A DNA stretch of 64,000 nt from Bacteroidota bacterium (GCA_947460595.1 CANHGS010000001.1:124001-188000), one strand, 5' to 3'. Positions 55,112 to 63,910 are shown, counted from the stretch's first letter. Program-made: numbers and translations. The notes: generated from the letters alone by a model not told the origin.

Positions 55112-56380
55112 TTATTTGGTAAAACTATTCATAACAAGTTTTCTGAAATCTCTTCTTAACTCTATCTGAGAGTTTGGTTGAACTTGTAACATCAGAATGG
55201 CAATTATTCCACTTGTAGGTTCTATAAAATAGGTGGGGCCAGTTGCACCTGACCAGTTTAAGCTACCCTTAGGAAGTGGATCATTAGGATTATCCTTTCT
55301 TTTAATTTGATAGCCAAAAGTGAATCCTTCATTCTTTAAATTATCCTTTGGGGAAATATCAGCTTCAATTGTAATAGGGGTTTGGTCTGTCTTCATCAAA
55401 TTTATGGTACTAGCTTTAGCAATTGTTTTTCCCTTAAAAACGCCATTGTCTAATATCATTTGACAAAAATTATAATAATCAAGAATAGTAGCATTTAATC
55501 CACCCCCGCCGTTAAAAAATACTTTTTGGCCCGATATTTTATTGCTTTTTATAGAACCAGGGTCGGATACTTCTAGGGAATTATTTGCTCCCGGTTTGTA
55601 GAGGGTTGTTAATCTTGCTGCATCTACTTCATCTAAGAAAAACTTGGTATCCTTCATTTCCATTTGATCTAATATGCTTTCTTTTAATGATATATTTAGA
55701 GGTTTACCTGTGATTACTTCTATAATTCTTCCAGCTATTAAAATTCCAGGTCCGTAAATCCATCCTTGACCAGGCTCATGAGTTAAAGGAAGCTTGGCTA
55801 ATTTTTTAGAAAATTCGTTAATTGAATAATTGTATTGATTGGCTGCTAGTTTGGTATAAATTTCTTGCATATTGCCACCATATTGGCTTGCAAATCCAGC
55901 AGTATGTGTTAGTATATGTTTAATTAATATTGGTTGTGTTGCTTTTGAGGTTTTCAAAATATATGAACCATCTAAACTGTCTTTAGAAAGAAGAATTTCT
56001 GGTTGTGAAAATTCTGGAAGGAATTTTGATATGGGATCTTCTGTATTGCATTTACCTTCCTCGCAAAGTTTTAATAAGGAAAGGGTTACTATGGCTTTTG
56101 ACATTGATGCCAATCTAAAAATGGCATCTTTTGTCATTGGTTTGTGATTTTCAATATCAGATTCGCCAAATGCTTTGAAATGAACAATATTTCCATTTTG
56201 AGCAATTAATACAACAGCACCTGGTAATTGTTTAGTGCGTATTGAGTATAGTATTGCACTGTCTAATTTTGCTAATCCTATAGGCTTTAAATGTAGTTTA
56301 GGCTGAGCACTAATCTCCCCCTCAATAAAAGTTAAAAAATAGCAGAAAAGCAGCAGTCGTCCCAGCATATTTTGATTCAT
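55112..56380 (-). CDS. Serine hydrolase, class C beta-lactamase fold
   Basis: The 422-residue exported protein (signal LLLFCYFLTFIEGEISAQ, residues 9-26) is of the beta-lactamase/DD-peptidase-like S12 group. The catalytic SxxK is SMSK (S92-K95) in the FRLASMSKAIVTL segment. The usual YxN is replaced by YGPGILIAGRIIEVITGK (Tyr about residue 211), so the Asn is missing, and the third motif region reads SGATGPTYFIEPTSG. Such changes are common in esterase or peptidase members, so antibiotic resistance should not be inferred. It is the first gene of the minus-strand operon. A possible -7 element TATTTTTA lies at about 56403-56410 on its strand, one base off the consensus. Confidence 0.88.
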   Translation of the reverse strand: MNQNMLGRLLLFCYFLTFIEGEISAQPKLHLKPIGLAKLDSAILYSIRTKQLPGAVVLIAQNGNIVHFKAFGESDIENHKPMTKDAIFRLASMSKAIVTLSLLKLCEEGKCNTEDPISKFLPEFSQPEILLSKDSLDGSYILKTSKATQPILIKHILTHTAGFASQYGGNMQEIYTKLAANQYNYSINEFSKKLAKLPLTHEPGQGWIYGPGILIAGRIIEVITGKPLNISLKESILDQMEMKDTKFFLDEVDAARLTTLYKPGANNSLEVSDPGSIKSNKISGQKVFFNGGGGLNATILDYYNFCQMILDNGVFKGKTIAKASTINLMKTDQTPITIEADISPKDNLKNEGFTFGYQIKRKDNPNDPLPKGSLNWSGATGPTYFIEPTSGIIAILMLQVQPNSQIELRRDFRKLVMNSFTK

Positions 56381-56661
56381 TTTTAGTTTTAATTATCCAT
56401 CTTAAAAATAGAGTTCTTTCTAGCACTGATCTAAGCCTAAAGTTGCAGTTTTAATTTTAAAAATTGTATTGCATTTTATAAAAATTAATCGTCTTTTAGT
56501 ATAACATAAAAGTCTATTTTCCAATATAAATTTTCATTATTTTCGAGTTTTATTTTTATACTTATGCTCTTATTTTGAGGTAGATAGACGAATAATTACT
56601 ACTTTATGCTTGTTTTATTTTGAAATAAAGTAGGACATTTCATTATCCTGAAATACACAAT
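56381..56661. other. AT-rich divergent gap between the two MEVHH units
   Basis: No gene was seen in these 281 bp. They separate the minus-strand operon from the plus-strand microORF and copy D. The stretch is strongly AT-rich and includes the small palindrome TTTATTT-TG-AAATAAA (about 56614-56629) and an approximate -7 element for the minus-strand operon. No exact TAnnTTTG is present on the plus strand. It probably carries both promoters. Confidence 0.55.
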
Positions 56662-56748
56662 ATGACATACCCATTTTTATTTGGCATTTTGGCAGTAATC
56701 ATTATTTTGTTTAGGCGCCATCATAGAAATAAATCTAATAATTCATAA
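56662..56748 (+). CDS. 28-residue membrane microprotein
   Basis: A short open frame encodes MTYPFLFGILAVIIILFRRH followed by an 8-residue polar tail (HRNKSNNS). It has one short hydrophobic helix (residues 4-17) and a basic, His-containing C-terminus. Its stop is 12 bp before the copy D ATG, so it would be cotranscribed as a leader ORF. Small size means chance cannot be excluded. The position, AT-rich surroundings without other frames and the clear TM/basic layout support it. Confidence 0.45.
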   Translation: MTYPFLFGILAVIIILFRRHHRNKSNNS

Positions 56749-56760
56749 CAAAGTTCCAAA

Positions 56761-57573
56761 ATGGAAGTTCATCATCATTCCCAACATAGTTCTCATAAGA
56801 AAAAGTTTAAAGAACACATACTAGAATTTTTTATGTTATTCTTGGCAGTGAGCCTGGGATTTCTTGCAGAGAATATACGTGAACATTTTATTGAAAAGGA
56901 AAGGGCGCATGAATTGTTGCATAGTTTCATTAAAGATGTTGAAAGTAATGTTTCATTTACAGATTCACTTTTCAAGAGCAACAGGAAAATGCTTATCAAG
57001 AATGATTCCTCAATGGTATATCTCTTAGAAAACAAGCAAATAAGTCTTGATAGCTTTTATAGTTATTTTCCACTGGGAAGCTTTCGTTATCTCAATAATA
57101 ATGATACCTATGATCAAATGCGGAGTTCTGGCTCACTCAGATATATAAAAGATACCATTCTACTAAGGATGATTATTAATTATAATACTGCTTCAAGATC
57201 AGCAGAATTTAGGAGTGTTACCCAGGAATATGAATATGTAGCCCATGAGTACACAGAGGCAATGCAGAACTGGATGCCACCGGAGATTGCTGCAAAAAGA
57301 CATGCAACTGCCTATGTTACCAATAAGGCGTTTTCCACGATGCTGGAAAATGAGAATGATAAGGCTTTAATGCATAAACTATACCACAAAGTGGACAATA
57401 AAATATTTTTACTTAAAGGGGAGTCTTTAGAAAAAATGAAAAATGAATTAATTCCGGTAATTGCAAGAAAAACCTATTTGATGTCAGCTAGTATGCGAAC
57501 AGCCTTGATAGTTAATGAACAAGCAAAAAATTTATTAATTTATTACAAAAGAACAGCGGGAGAATCTGAATAG
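56761..57573 (+). CDS. MEVHH-family single-TM protein, copy D
   Basis: The 270-residue protein is the fourth full paralogue, on the opposite strand to A-C. Head MEVHHHSQHSSHKKKFKEH, membrane helix about residues 20-37 (ILEFFMLFLAVSLGFLAEN), EKERAHEL (45-52) and RSSGSLRYIKDTILL at about 121-135. It matches copy B best in its tail, so B and D are probably the most recent duplicates. No catalytic motif is apparent. It follows the microORF by 12 bp and is followed 59 bp later by the truncated fifth copy. Confidence 0.8.
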   Translation: MEVHHHSQHSSHKKKFKEHILEFFMLFLAVSLGFLAENIREHFIEKERAHELLHSFIKDVESNVSFTDSLFKSNRKMLIKNDSSMVYLLENKQISLDSFYSYFPLGSFRYLNNNDTYDQMRSSGSLRYIKDTILLRMIINYNTASRSAEFRSVTQEYEYVAHEYTEAMQNWMPPEIAAKRHATAYVTNKAFSTMLENENDKALMHKLYHKVDNKIFLLKGESLEKMKNELIPVIARKTYLMSASMRTALIVNEQAKNLLIYYKRTAGESE

Positions 57574-57632
57574 TGGTATTTGAATATAAATGCAGAATGT
57601 GCAGTTGTTTTAAAAATTAAGTTTAATATATT

Positions 57633-57752
57633 ATGGAAGTTCACCATCCCCATCATCCTGGTCATAAAAAGAAATCAATTGAATACTTGCTTGAATTCAT
57701 AATACCTTTTCTGGTTGTTACACTGGGCTTTTTCGACGAAAATATTCAATAA
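57633..57752 (+). pseudogene. 39-residue truncated MEVHH copy E (head plus membrane segment only)
   Basis: The frame MEVHHPHHPGHKKKSIEYLL continues EFIIPFLVVTLGFFDENIQ and stops. It retains the His-rich head, membrane helix and the D/A-E-N end of the family helix, then lacks the entire periplasmic tail. The stop lies 2 bp from the stop of the convergent GH gene, which suggests a deletion or insertion junction. It has lost the EKER and GSLRY motifs. It may still be a membrane microprotein; otherwise it is a remnant. Confidence 0.7.
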
Positions 57753-57754
57753 CA

Positions 57755-59158
57755 TTATTTATCAATATGTTTGATTAACTGATAAATATTTTCATTTATT
57801 TTTTTCATCCTATCCAGCAAGGGATTATAGGTTTCATAAAATGTATTTACAATGCCTTTATTCGCGTCTTTATTTGAAGGATCAGCACTTGGGTCATTGG
57901 GATCATTATCTTGGTATCTAAACCAGTGCCAACCAACACAATTCTTGTTTTGTAATAGATTCAAGCAAAAATTCTGATAGTGTATTCCTCGGTCGTCTTG
58001 GGTTTTTACCAGCCAGCCAGCTCCAGTAATATTGTCCATTTTAGAATCCATTGCTTTTGTATAAAATTCTGTAATGATAAATGGCTTTTTCAGTTCTGCC
58101 CATTGTTGGTTATGCGTACTGGTTAGCTCCCAATTTCCATAATAATTTATTGAAATAATATCGCAATAGGATTCAGCAGCGCTTAAAACATAAGGATTGA
58201 CTTTTGCCGCTGCATGCAACCTGCTACCAATAAATAAATGGTTGGGATCAAATTTTTTAATGGATAAAGCAACAGTTTTATAATAGGCTTCGCACACAAA
58301 TCCACTAAAGGCTTCTTTTTGATCTTTGGTGATTTTTGAAGTATCTATTTGTTTTTCTTTAACCCAAGTGATTGCCAATTGATAAGCTGGATCCTGTTGC
58401 TTATTTATTTTTAGAAAATTAGTGATGAGATTATCTTGAAATGGAAGTTCATTGTCTGAAAAATGACCAAATAAGTTTTGATCTTTATTACTCTTGATAA
58501 GTAGTTCATTTTTTTGGTCACACCATTTTTTAAAACCATCATCAAAGATGTATGCTAATACAGGATAGTCAGGTTCTTTGTTTTTATTTTTTTGATTTTG
58601 TGAATAGCTTCCTAGTAAGCTTAATTGGGTACAATAAACAATTGGCTTAGTTTTTTCTTTATTAAATTGAACAATAGCATCTATGTCAGACCAAGATCCA
58701 GTGGTATTAAATCCATTTTGATCAATTAATTGCTTAGACTCAGCAATCCAGTTTTGAGTACTACCATATTTCTTTGCAAATGCGGCTACGTTGTCTGGGG
58801 ATTTACCCAGTCTAACACCATTAATAGCTATATTATAAAAAAAATTTCCTTCAGGGTCAATAACCCATGATCTTCCATTTAATTTAGTGGTAGTGAAAAA
58901 ACCAGTAGAAACTATTTTGTTATTAAGATCCCCACCATATTTATTAAGTTTTAATACACCTGTTGGTTTGAAGTCTTTAATGAATTCAATAGTATGAGAT
59001 GAAAAATTCTTCCAGTCTGAATATTGTATGTTTCTATTGCTATCCCTACTCCAAATTTTAGATGCTACAAGTATAGAATCTTTAAAAATCAGCTTTTGGG
59101 CTGTTGAAATATTTTGACTAAATATTAGGTATGAAATTATAAAAACTAACTTTTTCAT
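57755..59158 (-). CDS. Clan GH-A glycoside hydrolase, agarase-like
   Basis: From the ATG at 59158 the protein has 467 residues and a signal peptide (KLVFIISYLIFSQNISTAQ, residues 3-21). A longer frame start at 59215 would run through an intercistronic hairpin and is rejected. Residues 85-115 contain GFFTTTKLNGRSWVIDPEG, an entry motif of beta-agarase-like enzymes (GH50-like). The likely acid/base is E237 in FSDNELPF and the nucleophile E364 in IITEFYTKAM, the arrangement of retaining GH-A enzymes. The C-terminal WHWFRYQDNDPNDPSADPSN fits the same group. It is the third gene after SusC and SusD, so it likely acts on the glycan they import. Substrate (agar or other galactan) is inferred. Confidence 0.75.
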   Translation of the reverse strand: MKKLVFIISYLIFSQNISTAQKLIFKDSILVASKIWSRDSNRNIQYSDWKNFSSHTIEFIKDFKPTGVLKLNKYGGDLNNKIVSTGFFTTTKLNGRSWVIDPEGNFFYNIAINGVRLGKSPDNVAAFAKKYGSTQNWIAESKQLIDQNGFNTTGSWSDIDAIVQFNKEKTKPIVYCTQLSLLGSYSQNQKNKNKEPDYPVLAYIFDDGFKKWCDQKNELLIKSNKDQNLFGHFSDNELPFQDNLITNFLKINKQQDPAYQLAITWVKEKQIDTSKITKDQKEAFSGFVCEAYYKTVALSIKKFDPNHLFIGSRLHAAAKVNPYVLSAAESYCDIISINYYGNWELTSTHNQQWAELKKPFIITEFYTKAMDSKMDNITGAGWLVKTQDDRGIHYQNFCLNLLQNKNCVGWHWFRYQDNDPNDPSADPSNKDANKGIVNTFYETYNPLLDRMKKINENIYQLIKHIDK

Positions 59159-59184
59159 AAGACTTCTTACTGGATTAAATAAGG

Positions 59185-59222
59185 TTAAATTATGGGAGGT
59201 AATTAGTCCTCCCATAATTTAA
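59185..59222 (-). other. 15-bp perfect intercistronic hairpin between susD and the GH gene
   Basis: TTAAATTATGGGAGG (59185-59199) and CCTCCCATAATTTAA (59208-59222) are perfect inverted repeats with an 8-base loop. It lies between the susD stop (59242) and the GH start (59158). On the minus strand it is followed by CCTTATTT and not a continuous T run, so it may act as partial terminator or as an RNA-stabilising stem for susCD mRNA. Confidence 0.75.
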
Positions 59223-59241
59223 TTTCAACAAAAATTAATTC

Positions 59242-60948
59242 TTAATAACCTGCATTTTGTGGCATTTTCTTGGTCAGATTTGCATCAATTACACTTTGTG
59301 GTATTGGCAAAATAGAATCTCTTAATACAATTTTAGGGCCAGCATACTTATTATTTAGAAGTGTTCTTGTATACCAAGTACCTGTTCTTAATAATGTATA
59401 TCTCCTGTGCTCTTCTGTAATTAATTCCCTTGATCTTTCATCTAATATAAAATTCAATGTTACTTGGGCTGATGTAATTGGGGTTGCATTTGCCCTTGCG
59501 CGTATGATATTTATTGTTGCAGCTGCGCCTGTTAAATCATTTAATCTAAACTGAGCTTCTGCTAAAAGTAAATAGGTATCTGCTAATCTTAAATAGATTT
59601 GATCATTATAATTGGATGAATTTTGTACATCTGCGGTATCGCTAGGCGCCCAATCCCATTTACGAATACTCGGCCAGTTTGGCGCTGCAGTTGCATTTGG
59701 GGCTGGTTCATCACAGTTAATGCTTAAACGAATAGTATCAATCCCTATTCTTCCTCCGGTTGGCCCAGAAGTATACCCAGGAGTAGCACAGGTTGCAGCA
59801 CTATTGATGTTCGCGTTACTTGGCAAAGAAGCGGAATTGTTCATCAAATAGAAAAAGCGATATGCAAAAGAACCGCCACGATGGTCTGTTGATCCATATA
59901 AACTCAATGCAAATTTAGTTATTGCAAAACGACCTAATCCTCTACCTCCATATTCTTGAGAAAAGGTAAGTGGATTCCTTAATGGATTTCCAACACGAAT
60001 ATCATTGTATCTATTAACCCACCACCTGCGCATAATATTTGCATCTCCTCCAGTTGATAGATATTCATTTTGAACTACCCACAGGGCTTCTTTATTACCT
60101 TGACTTCTATTTGAATTTCTATCTAAGAACATGTCTGTAAATGGAGTGCCTGGTAAACTTGCTTGAGTACCATATCTTGCAGTGATTAAACTGTAATTGG
60201 TATTTTGAGTAACTGCTAAAGCTTTTTCTTTTGCTTTTGCAAAATCACCAGTTGTTAAATACAGTTCAGCTAAATAGTGTTGCGCTACTACTTTACTAGC
60301 TCTGCCTTCTACTAAAGGCAGATCGCTCATATTGGCTTCTGCATACAATAAATCTGCTTCCATAGCTTTTCTAACATCTGCTACAGGAGTCCTGTCCCAA
60401 TCTGTTCTAATTGAACTTCCTTTTGATTCCGTTAGGTTTAACGGAACGTCTCCGTATAAAAATGTTAAATGTCTGTATGCCCAAGCCCTAATGAGTTTTG
60501 CTTCACCCACTATTTGTTTTTTGTCTTTATCAGTCCAGTTGATGGATGGATTTTCTGCACGGTCAATAATGGTATTTGCTCCATTTACTATTCGGTATAG
60601 CCATTCCCACACTCTTCTTACATATGCGTCAGTTGAATTTAAACGAACACCAAAATCATTAAAAACCTGTTCTGGGGCATTTCCGGCTGGTCTAAGGCTA
60701 TAAGCATTATCAACGCCAACCATAGCAGCAGTAATAGCCATATCGTTTGACGAACCATTAATTCCTTTTCTTTCTTCTCGCCATTGGCTATATAATCCAT
60801 ATAGCCCTGATTCAAAACCCGCTTTATTTACATATAAGTTATCCGGCGCAATAAGTGCTAGTGGACTCTCTTCTAAGAATGACTTATTACAAGAAAAGCT
60901 AGTAATAAGTAAAAAGAAGAAACTAGATATTTTTATTATATTTTTCAT
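59242..60948 (-). CDS. SusD/RagB-family glycan-binding lipoprotein
   Basis: SusD-like proteins cap the paired SusC channel and bind the glycan. The ATG at 60948 (a GTG five codons earlier is also in frame) gives 568 residues with lipobox FSCNKS (lipid Cys about residue 20). Domain features: KSFLEESPLALIAPDNLY, the YSQWREERKG segment, WEWLYRIVNGANTIIDRAE, RAWAYRHLTFLYGDVPL (TPR-like helix), AQHYLAELYLTTGDFAKAK, YLRLADTYLLLAEAQFRLND, and the C-terminal LDERSRELITEEHRRYTLLRTG. It begins 23 bp after susC. Confidence 0.93.
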   Translation of the reverse strand: MKNIIKISSFFFLLITSFSCNKSFLEESPLALIAPDNLYVNKAGFESGLYGLYSQWREERKGINGSSNDMAITAAMVGVDNAYSLRPAGNAPEQVFNDFGVRLNSTDAYVRRVWEWLYRIVNGANTIIDRAENPSINWTDKDKKQIVGEAKLIRAWAYRHLTFLYGDVPLNLTESKGSSIRTDWDRTPVADVRKAMEADLLYAEANMSDLPLVEGRASKVVAQHYLAELYLTTGDFAKAKEKALAVTQNTNYSLITARYGTQASLPGTPFTDMFLDRNSNRSQGNKEALWVVQNEYLSTGGDANIMRRWWVNRYNDIRVGNPLRNPLTFSQEYGGRGLGRFAITKFALSLYGSTDHRGGSFAYRFFYLMNNSASLPSNANINSAATCATPGYTSGPTGGRIGIDTIRLSINCDEPAPNATAAPNWPSIRKWDWAPSDTADVQNSSNYNDQIYLRLADTYLLLAEAQFRLNDLTGAAATINIIRARANATPITSAQVTLNFILDERSRELITEEHRRYTLLRTGTWYTRTLLNNKYAGPKIVLRDSILPIPQSVIDANLTKKMPQNAGY

Positions 60949-60970
60949 ATTAATATTTTTCACAAATTCT

Positions 60971-63910
60971 TTATAAAGTGATTGTTAATCCAAATACAAT
61001 TTCTTTCTGTAAAGGCAAACCGTATTGATTTGTTAACTCAGGATCCAATGCTGTGAATTTGGTAACCGTAGCCATATTCCTTCCTGAAACATATACTTTA
61101 CAAGAATTAATTTTTAGTTTTTTAAATGCATCGGCAGGTATATCATAAGCAAGTGATATATCTTTTAGACGCAGGAAAGAAGCATTTTCATAAAAGTTCA
61201 CACCAAAAGGATTTGCATTGGCATCATTGGCAAAATGATTACCATTTGGATTGGTTGTAGACCACCAATCTTTTCTGGTAGTGTTCCTTCTAGTATCAGT
61301 GAACACATTGTCATCCTCAAATGGATTCCTTCTTGTAATACCGGATACTCCATGTATAAAAATCATAAGAGAGAAGCGTTTGTATTTAAAGGTATTGGTC
61401 ATACCCCATATGAAATTTGGATCTTCTCTACCAATAATTGTTCTGTCGTTGGCATTAATTAGTGTGTCACCATTAACATTGTTCACTCTCACCCATCCTG
61501 GCTTTGCTGTTTTTTGAACCGACTCATCTACTTCTTTTTGAGATTTAAAAACTCCAGCATTTTGTAATCCAAAAATCACATTTATTGGCTGGCCAATAAA
61601 CCAGCTATTGGCAATATCATCTTTACCATCACCATATAATTCAACAATTTTATTTGTGTTATACGATAAATTTAAATTGGTAGACCATGTGAAATTTTTA
61701 TTTTGAACATTGATAGTGGTCAAGCCTAATTCAACACCAGTATTAGCTGTTTTTCCTAAATTTTGTAAAATTCTAGTAAATCCTTGAACGGATGGTATTG
61801 CACGGTTCAACAATAAGTCACTTGTATTAGAGGAATAATAATCTAAAGAACCTTGTATTCTATTTTTTAGAATACCAAAATCTAATCCAAGCGAGAGTGT
61901 CTTTGTTGATTCCCAACCTAATTGTTCATTTGCTAAACTACTTGGAACATAACCCGGAAGAACAGTTGTTCCAGTTATGTATGGGAAGCTAGATAATTTT
62001 GCTAATGAACTATAAGATGAAACAGCTTGATTGCCATTCAATCCATAAGACACCCGGAGTTTCAAATTATTAACAAAGGATAATTTGCTAATAAATGATT
62101 CTTTATGAAGGTTCCAAGCTATAGCAGCAGAAGGGAAAACGCCATATTTTTTAGTTGCTCCAAAACCAGAAAAACCATCTCTTCTAGCAGTAAGCGTTAA
62201 CAAATACTTGCCATCATAACCATAATTTATTCTGCCCATCTGCGACAATAGGTTTTGTTTAAAATAAACCGCGGAAGGGGTTAATAATGTGGCAGAAACC
62301 ATTTGATAATTAGTTAGCACGTCATTTGGAAAACCCTGTCCCTCTAATTGGTCTCTGTCAAATTCATTACTCTGACTACTGTAAAGAGCAGTTGCATTTA
62401 TTGAGTGTTTACCAAATTCTCTAGAATAGTTCAAAATATTTTCAACAGTATAATTCTTACTGATTGCAGAGTAATTAGTTGCTAATCCATTTGTTTCATA
62501 TCCAGATGCAACATTTCTTCCAGAATATGTTTTTCTAGAAGTGTTTTCATATTCAATACCGGTATTCAATTTATAAGAAAGCCCTTTTAGGAATGGGAGG
62601 TCAACTTTTACACTATTGGTTGTAAAAACTCTGTATGAATTGTCGCTGTTTTTTACAAGCAAAGAGGATAAAGGATTTCTTGCAGGTGGATAGTCAGCGT
62701 ATGCATAGATGGCTATTGAACCATCTGAATTATATGGTGTAGTTAATGGATTGAAGAAATTTGCACCACCTCCTGTATTTCTGCTATCTTGAAATTCTAC
62801 GGGCAATCCATCTCTGTTTTGCAGTGAAAATTGCGTACTTGATGCAATGGTTAACCAAGGTGTTACCTTGATATCTAAATTTGGTCTTAATGAGTATCTT
62901 TTAAATCGGTCATTTATAGCTACACCATTAACATCCAAAAAGGTACCACCTAAATAAAAAGAAACCTTGTCTGAGCCTCCAGCAACAGATATTGAATGTT
63001 GTGATCTAGTTCCTGTTTGTGTAGCCAAGTCATACCAGTCAACAAACTTTCCAGCATCATAAACCGCTTGTTCTCCCGGAGATATTACATTTGGGGCATT
63101 TAGTCTATTCTTTTTGAATTCATAAAACTCAGTTCCTGTTAGTAATTCAGGTTTATTGATAATGCTTTGTGTACCATAAAAACCATCATAGGTAATATTG
63201 AGCTTTCCTTTTTTACCTTGTTTACTTGTGACAATGATTACGCCATTAGATCCTCTTGCGCCATAAATAGCTGCTGCAGAAGCATCTTTTAAAATTTCAA
63301 TTGACTCTACATCATTTGGATTCAACTCAGAAATGCCCCCATCATATGGAATACCATCCCAAACAATTAATGGTCCGTTTGATGCGCTGATTGACTTTCT
63401 ACCCCTGATTACAATGGAAACATCATTGCCTTCTGCGCCACCACCATTGGTATTTATTTGAATACCAGGTACTGCACCTTGAAGCGCTTGGGCTATATTG
63501 GTATTGGGTAATTGTGTAAGCCGTTCCTTTGGCAAGGATGCTACAGCACCAGTTACATCACGTTTTTTTTGTGTACCATAACCAACCACAACAACATCTG
63601 ATAAACTATTGTCTTCTTTTTGAAGCACAACTGTATAATCAGATTGGGTAGCAATAATTTGTTCTGCATTCACATAGCCAACATAACTAATTACTAAAAT
63701 GGTATTGGCCCCAGATGGGATTTCAATACTAAAAAAACCTGACTCATTACTAAGTTGTGCTTTTTGTTGCCCTTTTACTGTAACGGTAGCCCCACTTAAA
63801 ACGTTTCCGTCTGAGGATACAACTTTACCAGTAATTTTTCTAGACTGGGCAATACTTGATAATCCAAGCACAGAAAAGATGAGCAGAAAAAGTGATTTTC
63901 TGAATAGCAT
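60971..63910 (-). CDS. SusC/RagA-family TonB-dependent receptor
   Basis: This 979-residue receptor is the outer-membrane channel of the pair. It has a signal peptide (LFRKSLFLLIFSVLGLSSIA), a CarboxypepD_reg domain (about 22-105: KITGKVVSSDGNVLSGATVTV), the SusC TonB-box region VVVGYGTQKKRDVTGAVASL, and the plug with IRGRKSISASNGPLIVWDGI and VESIEILKDASAAAIYGARGS. The rest is barrel with DRTIIGREDPNFIWGMTNTF, usual in SusC. The start is 90 bp before the window end; the promoter for the locus would be just inside or beyond it. No exact TAnnTTTG is seen in that stretch. Confidence 0.95.
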   Translation of the reverse strand: MLFRKSLFLLIFSVLGLSSIAQSRKITGKVVSSDGNVLSGATVTVKGQQKAQLSNESGFFSIEIPSGANTILVISYVGYVNAEQIIATQSDYTVVLQKEDNSLSDVVVVGYGTQKKRDVTGAVASLPKERLTQLPNTNIAQALQGAVPGIQINTNGGGAEGNDVSIVIRGRKSISASNGPLIVWDGIPYDGGISELNPNDVESIEILKDASAAAIYGARGSNGVIIVTSKQGKKGKLNITYDGFYGTQSIINKPELLTGTEFYEFKKNRLNAPNVISPGEQAVYDAGKFVDWYDLATQTGTRSQHSISVAGGSDKVSFYLGGTFLDVNGVAINDRFKRYSLRPNLDIKVTPWLTIASSTQFSLQNRDGLPVEFQDSRNTGGGANFFNPLTTPYNSDGSIAIYAYADYPPARNPLSSLLVKNSDNSYRVFTTNSVKVDLPFLKGLSYKLNTGIEYENTSRKTYSGRNVASGYETNGLATNYSAISKNYTVENILNYSREFGKHSINATALYSSQSNEFDRDQLEGQGFPNDVLTNYQMVSATLLTPSAVYFKQNLLSQMGRINYGYDGKYLLTLTARRDGFSGFGATKKYGVFPSAAIAWNLHKESFISKLSFVNNLKLRVSYGLNGNQAVSSYSSLAKLSSFPYITGTTVLPGYVPSSLANEQLGWESTKTLSLGLDFGILKNRIQGSLDYYSSNTSDLLLNRAIPSVQGFTRILQNLGKTANTGVELGLTTINVQNKNFTWSTNLNLSYNTNKIVELYGDGKDDIANSWFIGQPINVIFGLQNAGVFKSQKEVDESVQKTAKPGWVRVNNVNGDTLINANDRTIIGREDPNFIWGMTNTFKYKRFSLMIFIHGVSGITRRNPFEDDNVFTDTRRNTTRKDWWSTTNPNGNHFANDANANPFGVNFYENASFLRLKDISLAYDIPADAFKKLKINSCKVYVSGRNMATVTKFTALDPELTNQYGLPLQKEIVFGLTITL

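Noticed and set aside
55112..56380. Antibiotic-resistance beta-lactamase
   Set aside because: The Y-x-N motif is changed and the neighbours are not resistance genes.
52711..57573. His-rich MEVHH heads as a cloning tag or assembly artefact
   Set aside because: The heads differ between copies at synonymous and non-synonymous positions and are joined to conserved membrane segments, so they are natural family features.
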